This document shows, in pieces, positions 25,587 through 34,096 of a DNA stretch of 64,000 nt (positions are counted from its first letter, which is position 1; every line of letters begins with the position of its first letter). The translations under genes were made by a program, and so were the position numbers. The DNA comes from an uncultured Rhodospirillales bacterium (GTDB lineage: Bacteria > Pseudomonadota > Alphaproteobacteria > ATCC43930 > CGMCC-115725): the NCBI GenBank assembly GCA_903828515.1, contig CAIKMD010000002.1, positions 620,001 to 684,000 of the forward strand, written 5' to 3'. The notes below the pieces were generated by a model. The model saw only the letters and a list, made by a program, of their open reading frames with translations, was not told the DNA's origin and searched no databases.

Positions 25587-25686
25587 CTCTGCGTTTCGGA
25601 TGACCCTCATCGCAGCATTCTGGTGCGATGCCGGTTTGATTCGTTGACGCTGCTTCTTCAGAAGCACGAACAGAAAGGTCGCCATC

Positions 25687-26556
25687 ATGGCCGGCACAAT
25701 CCGCAACCCGATCGAATGGGGATACGACCAGCTTCATCACCTTGCCGACGGGTTCGGCGCCAGCGGCCGTGCCTTGGGGCATATTCCCGACGCGCTCCAT
25801 TCGGCCGCGCCGGTCGTGACGCGGATCGGCGTTGCCGATATTCGCGATGCGCTGAAGCACGGCTACGAGGATTTCGGCGCCTGCCGTACCGACGTCATTT
25901 TCCTCTGCGCGTTCTATCCGATCGTCGGCTTCATCGCCTGGCGCGCGGTGTTCGGCGCGGGGATGCTGCCGCTGCTGTTTCCCTTGGCCGCCGGTTTCTC
26001 ATTGCTGGGTCCGCTCGCGGCGGTCGGCCTTTTGGAGATCAGCCGTCAGCGCGAACAGGGACGCGAGGTCAGTTGGGCAACCGCCTTCGACGTGCTGCAT
26101 TCGCCGTCGATCGGCGCGATCGCGCTGCTCGGTTTCGTCCTGATGATGATCTTCTTCGCGTGGATTCTATCCGCCGAACTGATCTATGGCCTGACGCTGG
26201 GGCCGGCGCAGCCGGTGTCGCTGCGCGATTTCATGCAGGCCGTGTTCACGACCGAACGCGGGTGGACGATGATCGTCGTCGGCATGGGCGTCGGATTTCT
26301 CTTCGCGATCCTGGTGCTGTCGATCAGCGTGGTGTCGTTCGCGCTGTTGCTCGATCGCGTCGCCGGGATCGACACCGCAATCCGCACCTCGGTCCGGGTG
26401 GTGACGACCAATCCGGGGACCATGGCGCTGTGGGGTCTGGTGATCGCCGGCGGACTCGTGCTGGGTTCGCTGCCGCTCTTCGTCGGCCTCGTCGTGATCA
26501 TGCCGCTGCTCGGCCACGCGACCTGGCACCTCTATCGCAAGGCGGTGTGGCCTTAA
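25687..26556 (+). CDS. DUF2189 integral membrane protein
   Basis: A 289-residue membrane protein. After an N-terminal soluble stretch there are about six hydrophobic segments, beginning FLCAFYPIVGFIAWRAVFGA and ending GLVIAGGLVLGSLPLFVGLV. Features I recall from DUF2189 proteins are present: LLGPLAAVGLLEISRQREQG, then DVLHSPSIGAIALLG, FALLLDRVAGIDTAIRTSVR and NPGTMALWGL. The function is unknown; relatives are often near respiratory genes, but not here. The start follows AAAGG, 8 bases before the ATG. It ends 9 bp from the convergent binding-protein gene. Confidence 0.85.
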   Translation: MAGTIRNPIEWGYDQLHHLADGFGASGRALGHIPDALHSAAPVVTRIGVADIRDALKHGYEDFGACRTDVIFLCAFYPIVGFIAWRAVFGAGMLPLLFPLAAGFSLLGPLAAVGLLEISRQREQGREVSWATAFDVLHSPSIGAIALLGFVLMMIFFAWILSAELIYGLTLGPAQPVSLRDFMQAVFTTERGWTMIVVGMGVGFLFAILVLSISVVSFALLLDRVAGIDTAIRTSVRVVTTNPGTMALWGLVIAGGLVLGSLPLFVGLVVIMPLLGHATWHLYRKAVWP

Positions 26557-26565
26557 GCGGCGCGC

Positions 26566-27651
26566 TCAGTTCTTCTGGAGGATTTTCACGATGTCGCCGA
26601 AGTCCTTGTCGGCCTCGGGGTTGGTCTTCCACCAATTGATATCGACGTTGAGGAACTTGGCGCCCTGGTTCGTCAACGTCGCGACGCGCTGATGCGTCCA
26701 GGTTTCCGGATAATCGTCCTCGTCGATCCCGTCCATGCCGAAGGCGACGTCGTGCTGGCCCTCGACCGAGACGAGATAGAGCGCGGCGAGGATTCCGGCA
26801 TTCGGATGTGGCGCGTTGCTCGGCACCTGGACATAGACATAGCGGCGCATCGCGATGTCGTTGGGCACCTGGACGTCGAGTATGCCTTTGTAGCGCGGAA
26901 GGTTCGGGGCGGCGCCGCTGCAGTCGACGACGAGCGCGGGAATTTCGCCCGAGGCGATGCGGTCGGTTCCGGTGCAGGCCACAACGCCGGCGATCTGACC
27001 GGAAAGCTTCTGAACGAAGGCCGTGGTCTTGGCCTTGCCCCAGGCGCTGTCGGCGACCAATGCGTCGAAACCCGAGAGATAGGGTGTCGTATAGAACTTG
27101 CCCTTGTACGCGGGCTTCATGACGTCATCGACGACCTTGATGTCCTTGACCCAGGGCGCCGACTTCACGTTGTACATGATGCCGGGCAGGAAGGTCTCGA
27201 AGCGTAGCGAGCGGCCGCGCTCGGCGGCGCTCGCCGGGATCCGCTCGGGCCAGAGCGCGGCCCAATCGACTTTCTTGAAGAGATCGCTGTCGATATAGGG
27301 GCCGAGATGCGGCGCGGCCCCGATATAGATGTCGCTCGACGCTTTCACGCCGGCCTGGAATTCCTGCTGGATCTTCGCCGCCATGGGCCCGAAGGACAGT
27401 GCGGGCGCCCAATCCATGTCGAGCGACAGGCCGAACATCTTCGCGATGCCGGCCTGCATCGCCTTGGCACCGTCGGCGCCGCCGGCGACGTTCACCGAGG
27501 TGCTCAGCGTCAGCTTGCCCTCGGCCTTGGCTGCCGCGATGACGTTCTGAAGCGCCGGCGACCAATCCGCCGCGCGGCTCGCGGCCGGCGCGAGGAATGC
27601 GAGAGCCGCGAACGCGGCCAGTCCCAGTAACGGTGTGCGCCCGATCCGCAT
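26566..27651 (-). CDS. Family 1 (Fe3+-type) extracellular solute-binding protein
   Basis: A 361-residue exported binding protein. The ATG at 27651 (complement) follows GGGGGGGAGA. Signal peptide LLGLAAFAALAFLAPAASRA, then ADWSPALQNVIAAAKAEGKL, the family opening. Later blocks KKVDWAALWPERIPASA, GIMYNVKSAPW and NAPHPNAGILAALYLVS (the helix that names sugar or iron binders) support the call. It is similar in type to 16704-17765 but not a close duplicate. No transporter partner adjoins; the neighbours are the DUF2189 and LLM genes on the other strand. Confidence 0.85.
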   Translation of the reverse strand: MRIGRTPLLGLAAFAALAFLAPAASRAADWSPALQNVIAAAKAEGKLTLSTSVNVAGGADGAKAMQAGIAKMFGLSLDMDWAPALSFGPMAAKIQQEFQAGVKASSDIYIGAAPHLGPYIDSDLFKKVDWAALWPERIPASAAERGRSLRFETFLPGIMYNVKSAPWVKDIKVVDDVMKPAYKGKFYTTPYLSGFDALVADSAWGKAKTTAFVQKLSGQIAGVVACTGTDRIASGEIPALVVDCSGAAPNLPRYKGILDVQVPNDIAMRRYVYVQVPSNAPHPNAGILAALYLVSVEGQHDVAFGMDGIDEDDYPETWTHQRVATLTNQGAKFLNVDINWWKTNPEADKDFGDIVKILQKN

Positions 27652-27744
27652 GGTGTGTTCTCCCCCCCGTATGTCGACTTCGTTTGACGGTAAGCCTATC
27701 GGGTTTCCGCAACCGTGGCCATGGGAAGTGCATGGGATGAGCAT

Positions 27745-27850
27745 CGCGCGCCCTTCGACAGGCTCAGGGTGAGGAAGTTTTCTTAATGCCATAAGCACTT
27801 TCTCCTCAGCCTGAGCTTGTCGAAGGCCGCGGGATATCGATGCAGCGGTG
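27745..27850. repeat. 106-nt dispersed palindromic repeat, copy 2 (REPIN-like)
   Basis: Reverse-complement orientation relative to copy 1 at 8133-8238, equal in length, with about 11 mismatches, most of them in a short central spacer. Arms CCTTCGACAGGCTCAGGGTG and the complementary GCCTGAGCTTGTCGAAGG can fold back. It lies between divergent binding-protein and LLM genes. Confidence 0.8.
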
Positions 27851-27943
27851 GATCGCGAGACCTTGCAACAAAGCCGCCGAGATGCGAGTTTGCGCAAAGC
27901 CACGCAAGAAGAAGGACCGGGCGATGACCCGAAGCGCACAGCC

Positions 27944-29002
27944 ATGAGATTTGGACATTTCTGCCTGCCGACCTATTTCGCCGATGTCGATGGACCGGTC
28001 GACGATTTCTTCCGGCGTTTCGTCGAGTTCCTGGTCGAAAGCGAGAGCCTCGGTTTCGACTCCCTCTGGGCCAACGAGCATCATTTCGATTCCTACGGCG
28101 GCATCATCCCGTCGCCGCTGATGTTGCTGTCGGCGCTGGCGCAGCGCACCAAGCGGGTTCGGCTCGGCACCTCGATCGTCGTCCTGCCGCTGCACAACCC
28201 GATCGAGATCGCCGAACAGGTCGCGATGCTCGACGTGATGTCGAGCGGGCGTGCCGAGCTTGGCGTCGGTCGCGGCTTCGTGGCCTATGATTATGACCGG
28301 CTGGGCGTGCCGATCGAGAACGCGCAGGACCGTCTGAAGGACGGGCTCGCTGTCATCCGCAAGGCGTGGTCGGGCGGCCGGTTCAGCCACGAAGGTCCCT
28401 ATTATCGCTACGACCAGCTCGAAGTCTGGCCGCAGCCGCAGCAGAAGCCGCATCCGCCGCTCTGGCTGTCATGTTCGGGGACGCCGGCAAGTTTCGAATG
28501 GGCGGGTACTCAGGGCCTCGGCATCCTGACCGTGGCCTATCGCGGCGTCGATACGCTGGAACGGCTCAACAAGGTCTATCGCGAGGCCTGGAATGCCGCC
28601 GGTCACAAGCCGGGCGGGCACGAAATCTCGGTGCATTATCACGTCGTCATCGCCGAGGACGCCAATGAGGCGAAGGCGATCGCGCGCGAGGCCGTGCGTC
28701 GCTATGTCGGCGCCACCACCCATACGACCGAGCGCGTCCGTTCGGATGCCGAGCGCGAGGGGAACGCGGTGCGCGACCGCGTTGCGCAGGAAGTGCTCGA
28801 CATCGACAAGATGATCGCGACCTACCGGCTTCTCGTCGGCACGCCGGACGAAGCGGTCGCGCTGTTGAAACGCGCGCACGAACTGATGGGATTCACCCAG
28901 ATCGACTGCACGTTCTATTTCGGCGGGATCACCTTCGAACAGGCGCAGCGCTCGCACCATCTCTTCGCGCGCGACGTGATGCCGCGTATTCGTCATTTGT
29001 GA
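27944..29002 (+). CDS. LLM-class (luciferase-like) flavin-dependent monooxygenase
   Basis: A 352-residue TIM-barrel flavin monooxygenase (PF00296 type). MRFGHFCLPTYF opens the barrel; SLWANEHHFDSYGGIIPSPL is the strongly conserved family segment. TKRVRLGTSIVVLPLHNPIE, SGRAELGVGRGF and QPQQKPHPPLWLSCSG follow. Such enzymes oxidise aldehydes, alkanesulfonates, organic acids or antibiotics using reduced FMN, with a separate reductase. The ATG at 27944 is the first that opens the barrel; the in-frame upstream extension is not supported. A signal-less binding-fold protein starts 16 bp downstream. Confidence 0.9.
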   Translation: MRFGHFCLPTYFADVDGPVDDFFRRFVEFLVESESLGFDSLWANEHHFDSYGGIIPSPLMLLSALAQRTKRVRLGTSIVVLPLHNPIEIAEQVAMLDVMSSGRAELGVGRGFVAYDYDRLGVPIENAQDRLKDGLAVIRKAWSGGRFSHEGPYYRYDQLEVWPQPQQKPHPPLWLSCSGTPASFEWAGTQGLGILTVAYRGVDTLERLNKVYREAWNAAGHKPGGHEISVHYHVVIAEDANEAKAIAREAVRRYVGATTHTTERVRSDAEREGNAVRDRVAQEVLDIDKMIATYRLLVGTPDEAVALLKRAHELMGFTQIDCTFYFGGITFEQAQRSHHLFARDVMPRIRHL

Positions 29003-29018
29003 TCGATCGGAGCACGCA

Positions 29019-29750
29019 ATGCCCATGTCCCCTGACATCATCGCCGAACTGGCGCCGACCGGCGTTCTGCGCGCCGGGATCAACCTCTCGAACTTCCTGC
29101 TCGTCACCGGGAAAACCTCGATGGGCGATCCCGAGGGCGTGTCGCCCGGCATGGCGCTCGCCATCGCGCAGCGCCTCGGTGTTCCGGTGAAATACCTGAC
29201 CTTCAAGTCGCCGGGCGAACTCGCGGATCAGGCGGGGAAGGGCGTCTGGGATATCGGCTTGATCGGCGCCGAGCCGCAGCGCGCCGAGACCATCGCCTTC
29301 ACCGCTGCCTATGCCGAGATCGAATCGACCTATCTGGTGCCGGCGGGCTCGCCGCTCAAAACCATCGCCGATGTCGACGCGGCCGGCGTGCGGATCGCGG
29401 TGAGCGGCCGCAGCGCCTATGGGCTCTGGCTCGAGCGCAACATCAAGCACGCCCAACTGGTTCCGACCGACTCGATCAAGGATTCCTACGACGCCTTCGT
29501 CGGCGGCAAGCTCGAGGCGCTGGCGGGCTTGAAGCCGCAACTTCTCTCCGACGTCGAAACGCTGCCGGGCGCGCGCATCCTCGACGGCAAGTTCAGCGCG
29601 GTTCAGCAGGCCGTCGGCACGGCAAAGAAGAACATCGCGGGTGCCGCGTTCTTGCGCGAATTCGTCGAAGAGGCCAAGGCGTCGGGTCTGGTCGCGCGGC
29701 TGATCGCACAGCACAAGGTGCGCGGGCTTTCGGTGGCGCCCGCCGCCTGA
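29019..29750 (+). CDS. Signal-less family 3 substrate-binding-domain protein
   Basis: A 243-residue SBP_bac_3-like protein lacking any N-terminal signal peptide. The sequence starts APTGVLRAGINLSNFLLVTG and continues GVSPGMALAIAQRLGVPVKY, then GKGVWDIGLIGAEPQRAETI, a typical amino-acid-binding order. It is co-directional with, and 16 bp after, the LLM monooxygenase, so it is probably cytoplasmic and may hold or sense that enzyme's substrate. Alternatively it might be an enzyme of the cyclohexadienyl-dehydratase type, which shares this fold. No transporter partner is present. Confidence 0.78.
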   Translation: MPMSPDIIAELAPTGVLRAGINLSNFLLVTGKTSMGDPEGVSPGMALAIAQRLGVPVKYLTFKSPGELADQAGKGVWDIGLIGAEPQRAETIAFTAAYAEIESTYLVPAGSPLKTIADVDAAGVRIAVSGRSAYGLWLERNIKHAQLVPTDSIKDSYDAFVGGKLEALAGLKPQLLSDVETLPGARILDGKFSAVQQAVGTAKKNIAGAAFLREFVEEAKASGLVARLIAQHKVRGLSVAPAA

Positions 29751-29754
29751 CTGG

Positions 29755-30087
29755 TTACTGGTCGGAACCCGGTCGCGTGTCGCCGTTGGTCTTTTCCACC
29801 GGAACGACCGCGCTGTCGGTCGTTGTGGTCGTGGTTGTGGTGGTCGTGCGCCGTGGCGCGGCATTCGAGGAATTGCACGACGACTTGGTGTGGCTCGTCG
29901 GCTGGCCGCCGAAGAAGCACGGAATGTCGTCCTGGAAGAAATGCGGAATGTCGGACGTGAAAGTCTGGCGCGCGCCGTCGAAGAAATCGGCCCGCGCGGG
30001 CGCGGTGGCGAGCGCCAGAACGGCCACTCCCGTCATGGCGGCGATGCGAGCCGCGAATAACGTCTTGCCGCCAATATCCTTGGTCAT
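29755..30087 (-). CDS. Small secreted protein with a poly-Thr tract
   Basis: A 110-residue predicted exported protein. The N-terminal KTLFAARIAAMTGVAVLALA is followed by a cleavage site TAPARA before DFFDG. The mature part has FFQDDIPCFFGG and a second Cys (KSSC), which may form a disulfide, then a run of ten Thr residues. The Thr run is a simple DNA repeat, so its length may vary between strains. The ATG at 30087 (complement) follows GGGGTCGACG; an ATG 12 bases upstream is also possible. No homolog is recognised. The opposite strand is also open, but lacks these signals. Confidence 0.55.
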   Translation of the reverse strand: MTKDIGGKTLFAARIAAMTGVAVLALATAPARADFFDGARQTFTSDIPHFFQDDIPCFFGGQPTSHTKSSCNSSNAAPRRTTTTTTTTTTDSAVVPVEKTNGDTRPGSDQ

Positions 30088-30196
30088 CGTCGACCCCATA
30101 TCTCGAACAGATGCGCGCCCGTGCGAATGCAAAGGCGTTCAAATATCTAACAATCGGGTCGGGTGATTGGTTCCGTACCGTCGGCGGGGCCCGCCG

Positions 30197-31321
30197 TCAG
30201 GCGGCCGCGGCGGATTGAGCCCTCGGCGTCGCCATCGGCGCGAGGGCGCCATACAACTGACCGAGCAGAATTTCGAGGTTTTGCTCGGTCAGGCCGTGGC
30301 CCGCCGTCATCATTTCCAGGCAACCGACGGCCTGGCTGATCTTGCCCAGGGATATGCCGACCGCACAGGAGACTTCTTTCGCGTTGCGCAGGAAGCCGAG
30401 GAACCCGGCGGGCTCCATGCTGGTGACGAACTTATGATAGAGGTCGTTGTAATCCTGGAGCACCGTGTCGACGCTGAACCAGTGGGTGCGCAAACGGGTC
30501 GCGATGTCGTGCACGCGCTGACGAAGAAAGTCGGCGTGCGCCTTCGGCAAATCGTTGCGCAGCTTCGAGTTCTTGTTGAGGAAAAGCGCGAGGCTCTTGC
30601 GTTTCTCTTCGCTTCGAGCGTAGTCGAAGCTGTAGAACATGATCGCTTTCCAGGCGCCGAAAATCGTCAGGGATTCTGATTTGGGGCAACGCAGCGCCAG
30701 GATCAACGGCTCCAACGCGTCGAGGTCCTTCGCTTCCCACACGACATCAATGAGCTGAGTCACCTTGCTTTCGGTCGGCTTGTCGCCGCCGAACGCGGCG
30801 CGAACGAGCATTTCCATCTTGTTCCGGATGAAGGCCTGAATCGCTTCGCGTTCGGCGGGCGAGACTTCGAAATAAGCCTCGTTCGCGGTGATGCCCTTGA
30901 GGGCAAGCGCGTCGCGCATCAGGAATCCGTCCATCGACGGAAGCTGATTGACCGCGCCCAGAATCTTGAAGTCGTTGTCGAAAACTTCCTTATCGCCGTT
31001 CGGCGTCAGGCCGACCGCCTGGGCGAGAAACGGCAGCAGATCGGGACTGTCGAACAGCATCGATCGCCCGCCGCGATCGGGATTCTCGGGCTCGAACGGG
31101 AGATAGAGTTTTGTCCCGATCGGCGAGCCGTCGGCGCGTCGCGGATCGTTGCTCTTCAGGATTTCCTTGATCAGGACGACGTCGTTGAGCGCCATATTCC
31201 TGAAGAGGTACGATTTCTCGCCGCCTTCGCCTTTCAATTTGCGATAGACTTTATTGCAGTTGAAGACCCAGGAGGATTTCGCGCCGAGGGTGGAGCGAAG
31301 ATTGGCGTTGGCATAATTCAT
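30197..31321 (-). CDS. Conserved protein of unknown function, tandem paralog 1
   Basis: A 374-residue soluble protein, not recognised. It is clearly paralogous to its upstream neighbour 31373-32512. Shared blocks include SSWVFNCNKVYRK against SSRVFNINDVYRK, GTKLYLPFEPEN, LPSMDGFLMRDALAL, YFEVSPAEREAIQAFIRNKM and FLRNAKE near the end. No signal peptide, membrane helix, nucleotide-binding loop or metal-binding cluster is visible; the C-terminal half appears mainly helical and ends in an Ala-rich tail. It probably forms a two-gene operon with its paralog (51 bp gap). Function unknown. Confidence 0.75.
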   Translation of the reverse strand: MNYANANLRSTLGAKSSWVFNCNKVYRKLKGEGGEKSYLFRNMALNDVVLIKEILKSNDPRRADGSPIGTKLYLPFEPENPDRGGRSMLFDSPDLLPFLAQAVGLTPNGDKEVFDNDFKILGAVNQLPSMDGFLMRDALALKGITANEAYFEVSPAEREAIQAFIRNKMEMLVRAAFGGDKPTESKVTQLIDVVWEAKDLDALEPLILALRCPKSESLTIFGAWKAIMFYSFDYARSEEKRKSLALFLNKNSKLRNDLPKAHADFLRQRVHDIATRLRTHWFSVDTVLQDYNDLYHKFVTSMEPAGFLGFLRNAKEVSCAVGISLGKISQAVGCLEMMTAGHGLTEQNLEILLGQLYGALAPMATPRAQSAAAA

Positions 31322-31372
31322 CTTTGGCGTCTCACTCGGCCGTCATTGCGAGGTTCGAGATCATCGTCACGT

Positions 31373-32512
31373 TCAGGCCACGCGGGACGTGTCGCCACGA
31401 ACGGCGGCCTTGGCGGCGAGAATGGTCTCGGACATTTCGAGCAGGTAGACGAGGCGGTCGCAGGGCAGGCGCCGGCCGCTATGGACGCTCGTTACCTGTT
31501 CCCAGCAATTGACCGCGTGGCTGATCTTGCTGAGCGCGTCGCCGAGGCGCCAATAGGCCTCCTTGGCATTGCGCAGGAATTTGACGAACGGCCCGACATT
31601 CTCGGCTTCGACGAATTGGGTGTAGACCGCGTCGTATTCGCGGATGATGCTCTCGACTTCGCGCCAATGGCCGCGCAGCCGCGCGACGGTGTTTCGGCGC
31701 AGCGCGTCGACATGGGCGATCACGTTCTTCGGAACCAGATCGCGCGGCACCGCGCTGTCTTTCAGCCAGACCGCGTATTCCTCGCGCTTCGCCTTGGTGC
31801 GGATATATTCGAAACTGTAGTAGTTGATTCCCTTCCACGCCGCGAAGATCGCGGGCGCCTCGTCGATCGGGAAGTGGAAGGCGCGAATGAAGTGCTCGAG
31901 GGAGTCCATATCCTTGGCCTCCCAGATCTTGTCGACCAGTTGCGAGACCTTGCTGCTGATGCCCTGCTGGCCGCCATAGGCCGCGCGCACCAGCGGTTCG
32001 ATCTTGTTGCGGATGTATTCCTGAATCGCGAACCGCTCGGCCGGCGTCACTTCGAAATAGCGTTCGTTCGGCAGGAACCCTTCGAGTTCCAGCGCGTCGC
32101 TCATGAGGAATCCGTCGAGCGACGGCAGCCGGTCGAGCACGCGCAGAATCTTGATGTCGTGAATGCTGGCTTCGTCGTCGAGCTTCTCGCCGTGCAGGCC
32201 GAGCTGGTCGTGCAGGACGTCCGCAAGGTTGGCGCTGTGCAGCATCGCCGACCGCCCGCCTTCGTAGACGTCGGCCATGTTGTAGGGGAAATAAAGTTTG
32301 GTTCCGACGCCGGCCTTGTCCGGATGCGGCTCGTCGCGATCGGGCGTCAGCGCCTCCTTGATCACGATCAGCGAATGCATCTGCTGGTTTTTGAAGAGGA
32401 ACCGGTCCTCGATGTCTTCGGCGACGAATTTGCGATAGACGTCGTTGATATTGAAGACGCGCGAGGACCCCGCCGTCAGCATTGGTTTCAAATAGGAATT
32501 TTTGGCGGCCAT
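31373..32512 (-). CDS. Conserved protein of unknown function, tandem paralog 2
   Basis: A 379-residue paralog of 30197-31321 that precedes it on the same strand. Its more divergent stretches are the C-terminal SGRRLPCDRLVYLLEMSE region and the segment DEPHPDKAGV. It carries the same GTKLYFPYNMADVYEGGRSA, LPSLDGFLMSDALELEG and YFEVTPAERFAIQEYIRNKI signatures. The start ATG follows GGAGC at a somewhat long distance. The 219-bp upstream gap holds two hairpins. Unknown family. Confidence 0.75.
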   Translation of the reverse strand: MAAKNSYLKPMLTAGSSRVFNINDVYRKFVAEDIEDRFLFKNQQMHSLIVIKEALTPDRDEPHPDKAGVGTKLYFPYNMADVYEGGRSAMLHSANLADVLHDQLGLHGEKLDDEASIHDIKILRVLDRLPSLDGFLMSDALELEGFLPNERYFEVTPAERFAIQEYIRNKIEPLVRAAYGGQQGISSKVSQLVDKIWEAKDMDSLEHFIRAFHFPIDEAPAIFAAWKGINYYSFEYIRTKAKREEYAVWLKDSAVPRDLVPKNVIAHVDALRRNTVARLRGHWREVESIIREYDAVYTQFVEAENVGPFVKFLRNAKEAYWRLGDALSKISHAVNCWEQVTSVHSGRRLPCDRLVYLLEMSETILAAKAAVRGDTSRVA

Positions 32513-32568
32513 GTCGAAAAGTGCTCCGGAAACCGGGTCACATTCTTGTGGCCCCCGCTTGGAAATAG

Positions 32569-32590
32569 CGGGGAAGTGATTGCTTCCCCG
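32569..32590. promoter_or_regulatory. Perfect inverted repeat upstream of the unknown paralogs
   Basis: CGGGGAAG (32569-32576) and CTTCCCCG (32583-32590) with a TGATTG spacer, about 57 bases upstream of the 32512 start. It could be an operator for the paralog operon or a hairpin in its leader. No regulator gene adjoins. Confidence 0.35.
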
Positions 32591-32683
32591 TAAAGATTTC
32601 GGCGGGGAAACTACTTTCTTTTAAGACTTGTGGCGGCGCCGGTCACAAGTCGATATCCGCCGCTAACCAACAACGGATTTTGA

Positions 32684-32718
32684 CCGTCCGCCGACCCGTT
32701 CGCGGGGCCGGCGGACGG
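32684..32718 (-). terminator. Strong hairpin terminator downstream of the Rieske gene
   Basis: CCGTCCGCCG (32684-32693) pairs perfectly with CGGCGGACGG (32709-32718). An inner CCCG/CGGG pairing with a loop of about four bases extends the stem. It begins 13 bases past the Rieske stop, and on the minus strand is followed by TCAAAATCCG, a weak T-poor tail. Confidence 0.65.
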
Positions 32719-32731
32719 CGAAAATACGGGC

Positions 32732-33895
32732 CTATTCGGCGGCTTCGTGGCTCGACATGGTCAGGCCGTTGCCATAGCTCACGCCTTCGTTGCGCTGCGC
32801 CATCATCGACGATTTATGCGGGAAATCGATATAGGCCTTGGCGGGGTCTCGGATCACGCCGAACGGGTCCTTGCCCGCGTCCATCAGCGCCATTGATTCC
32901 CGGAGCATCTTCCGGAGCAGGATGATGCCGCCATCGGACGTGCCGAGGTGTTCGTGTTCGCGATCGGCGAAGGTGCCTTGCTGTTCGACCGCCATGCGGT
33001 CCTGGTCGCTCACGTCGATATTCCACCAATCCTCTTCGAGCGGTTTGTACTTGCCGAGTTCGGCATGGCCGCGGAAGGATTTGAACGACTTGGTGTTGCT
33101 CTTATAGAAGCGGATGAAATATTGCATCACCGACGTGTCGTCCATCGGCACGCGCCAGATCATCGAATTGACGATCGAGCCGCCGTCTTCGACCGGCGGG
33201 CCGGCGAAGCGGTTTACGTTCGGGAAACCGTAGCACGAGATGTGCGTGTCGGGGATGCCGTCGACCAGCAGCACGTTGTCGATGCCGTAGGATTTGCGTT
33301 CCCAGTGATATTCGATCTTCTTGCCGCCATAGGCCGGGAAGGTATAGCCGTGCAGCCAGGCGAGATGGCTGATGTCGACGATGTTCTCGGCCGCATTGAG
33401 CCAGTTGGCGTTGACGTTGCGCATCTGCGCGCCTTTGACGCCGTCTTCCATCTTCATGACGTCGTAGACCGGCAGGACCGGCGCCTCGCCCGGACCCATA
33501 TAGGCGAACACGAGGCCGCTGAGTTCCTGGGTTGGGTAAGCGGTCAGCTTGACCTTGTCCTTGAAGCCGCTGCCGGCGGGTTCGGCGGGCTGCTGGAGGC
33601 AATGGCCCTGCGCGTCGTAAAGCCAGCCGTGATAGGGGCAGCGGATATTGTCGCCTTCGACCCGGCCGTGATCGAGCGCCAGGCTGCGATGCGCACAACG
33701 CAACTGCGTCACCACGACCTTGCCGCTTTCGCCGCGATAGATCAGCAGTTCCTCGCCCAGCGTCTTCATGCGCTGGGGCTTCTTGGTCACCAGATCGGTG
33801 AGGCCGACCGGCTGCCAATAGCGCCGGAGCAATTCGCCGAGCGGCGTGCCCGCGCCAACCCTGGTCAGAAGCTTGTGTTCGTCCGCGCTCAGCAT
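32732..33895 (-). CDS. Rieske non-heme iron oxygenase, oxygenase component (phthalate dioxygenase-like)
   Basis: A 387-residue aromatic ring-hydroxylating oxygenase subunit. The Rieske [2Fe-2S] ligands are Cys67-x-His69 (RCAHRS) and Cys86-x2-His89 (CPYHG). The catalytic domain has NAAENIVDISHLAWLHG, supplying the bridging Asp and the two His iron ligands. The closest family is the phthalate 4,5-dioxygenase/vanillate demethylase type (single alpha subunit, alpha-3). The start ATG follows AAAGGGGAG. The reductase partner is not in this window. The gene is monocistronic here. Substrates of the family include phthalate and O-methylated aromatics. Confidence 0.92.
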   Translation of the reverse strand: MLSADEHKLLTRVGAGTPLGELLRRYWQPVGLTDLVTKKPQRMKTLGEELLIYRGESGKVVVTQLRCAHRSLALDHGRVEGDNIRCPYHGWLYDAQGHCLQQPAEPAGSGFKDKVKLTAYPTQELSGLVFAYMGPGEAPVLPVYDVMKMEDGVKGAQMRNVNANWLNAAENIVDISHLAWLHGYTFPAYGGKKIEYHWERKSYGIDNVLLVDGIPDTHISCYGFPNVNRFAGPPVEDGGSIVNSMIWRVPMDDTSVMQYFIRFYKSNTKSFKSFRGHAELGKYKPLEEDWWNIDVSDQDRMAVEQQGTFADREHEHLGTSDGGIILLRKMLRESMALMDAGKDPFGVIRDPAKAYIDFPHKSSMMAQRNEGVSYGNGLTMSSHEAAE

Positions 33896-34096
33896 GTTCG
33901 CTCCCCTTTGACTGACGAGGCCTTATTCCCCCACAGCCTAGCCCAATCGCGGGCGCCAAGGAATTGCCGGTTTTGCCATCGGTTATCGAGCGACTCGGGC
34001 GTGTCGAAATCTTGTTGCGGTCCTTGCTGCTCTTGACGCCAACCCTGTACCATTTGACGCAGCGCCGGCGGGGCTTGGAATTCTTTGGGGGATCAT

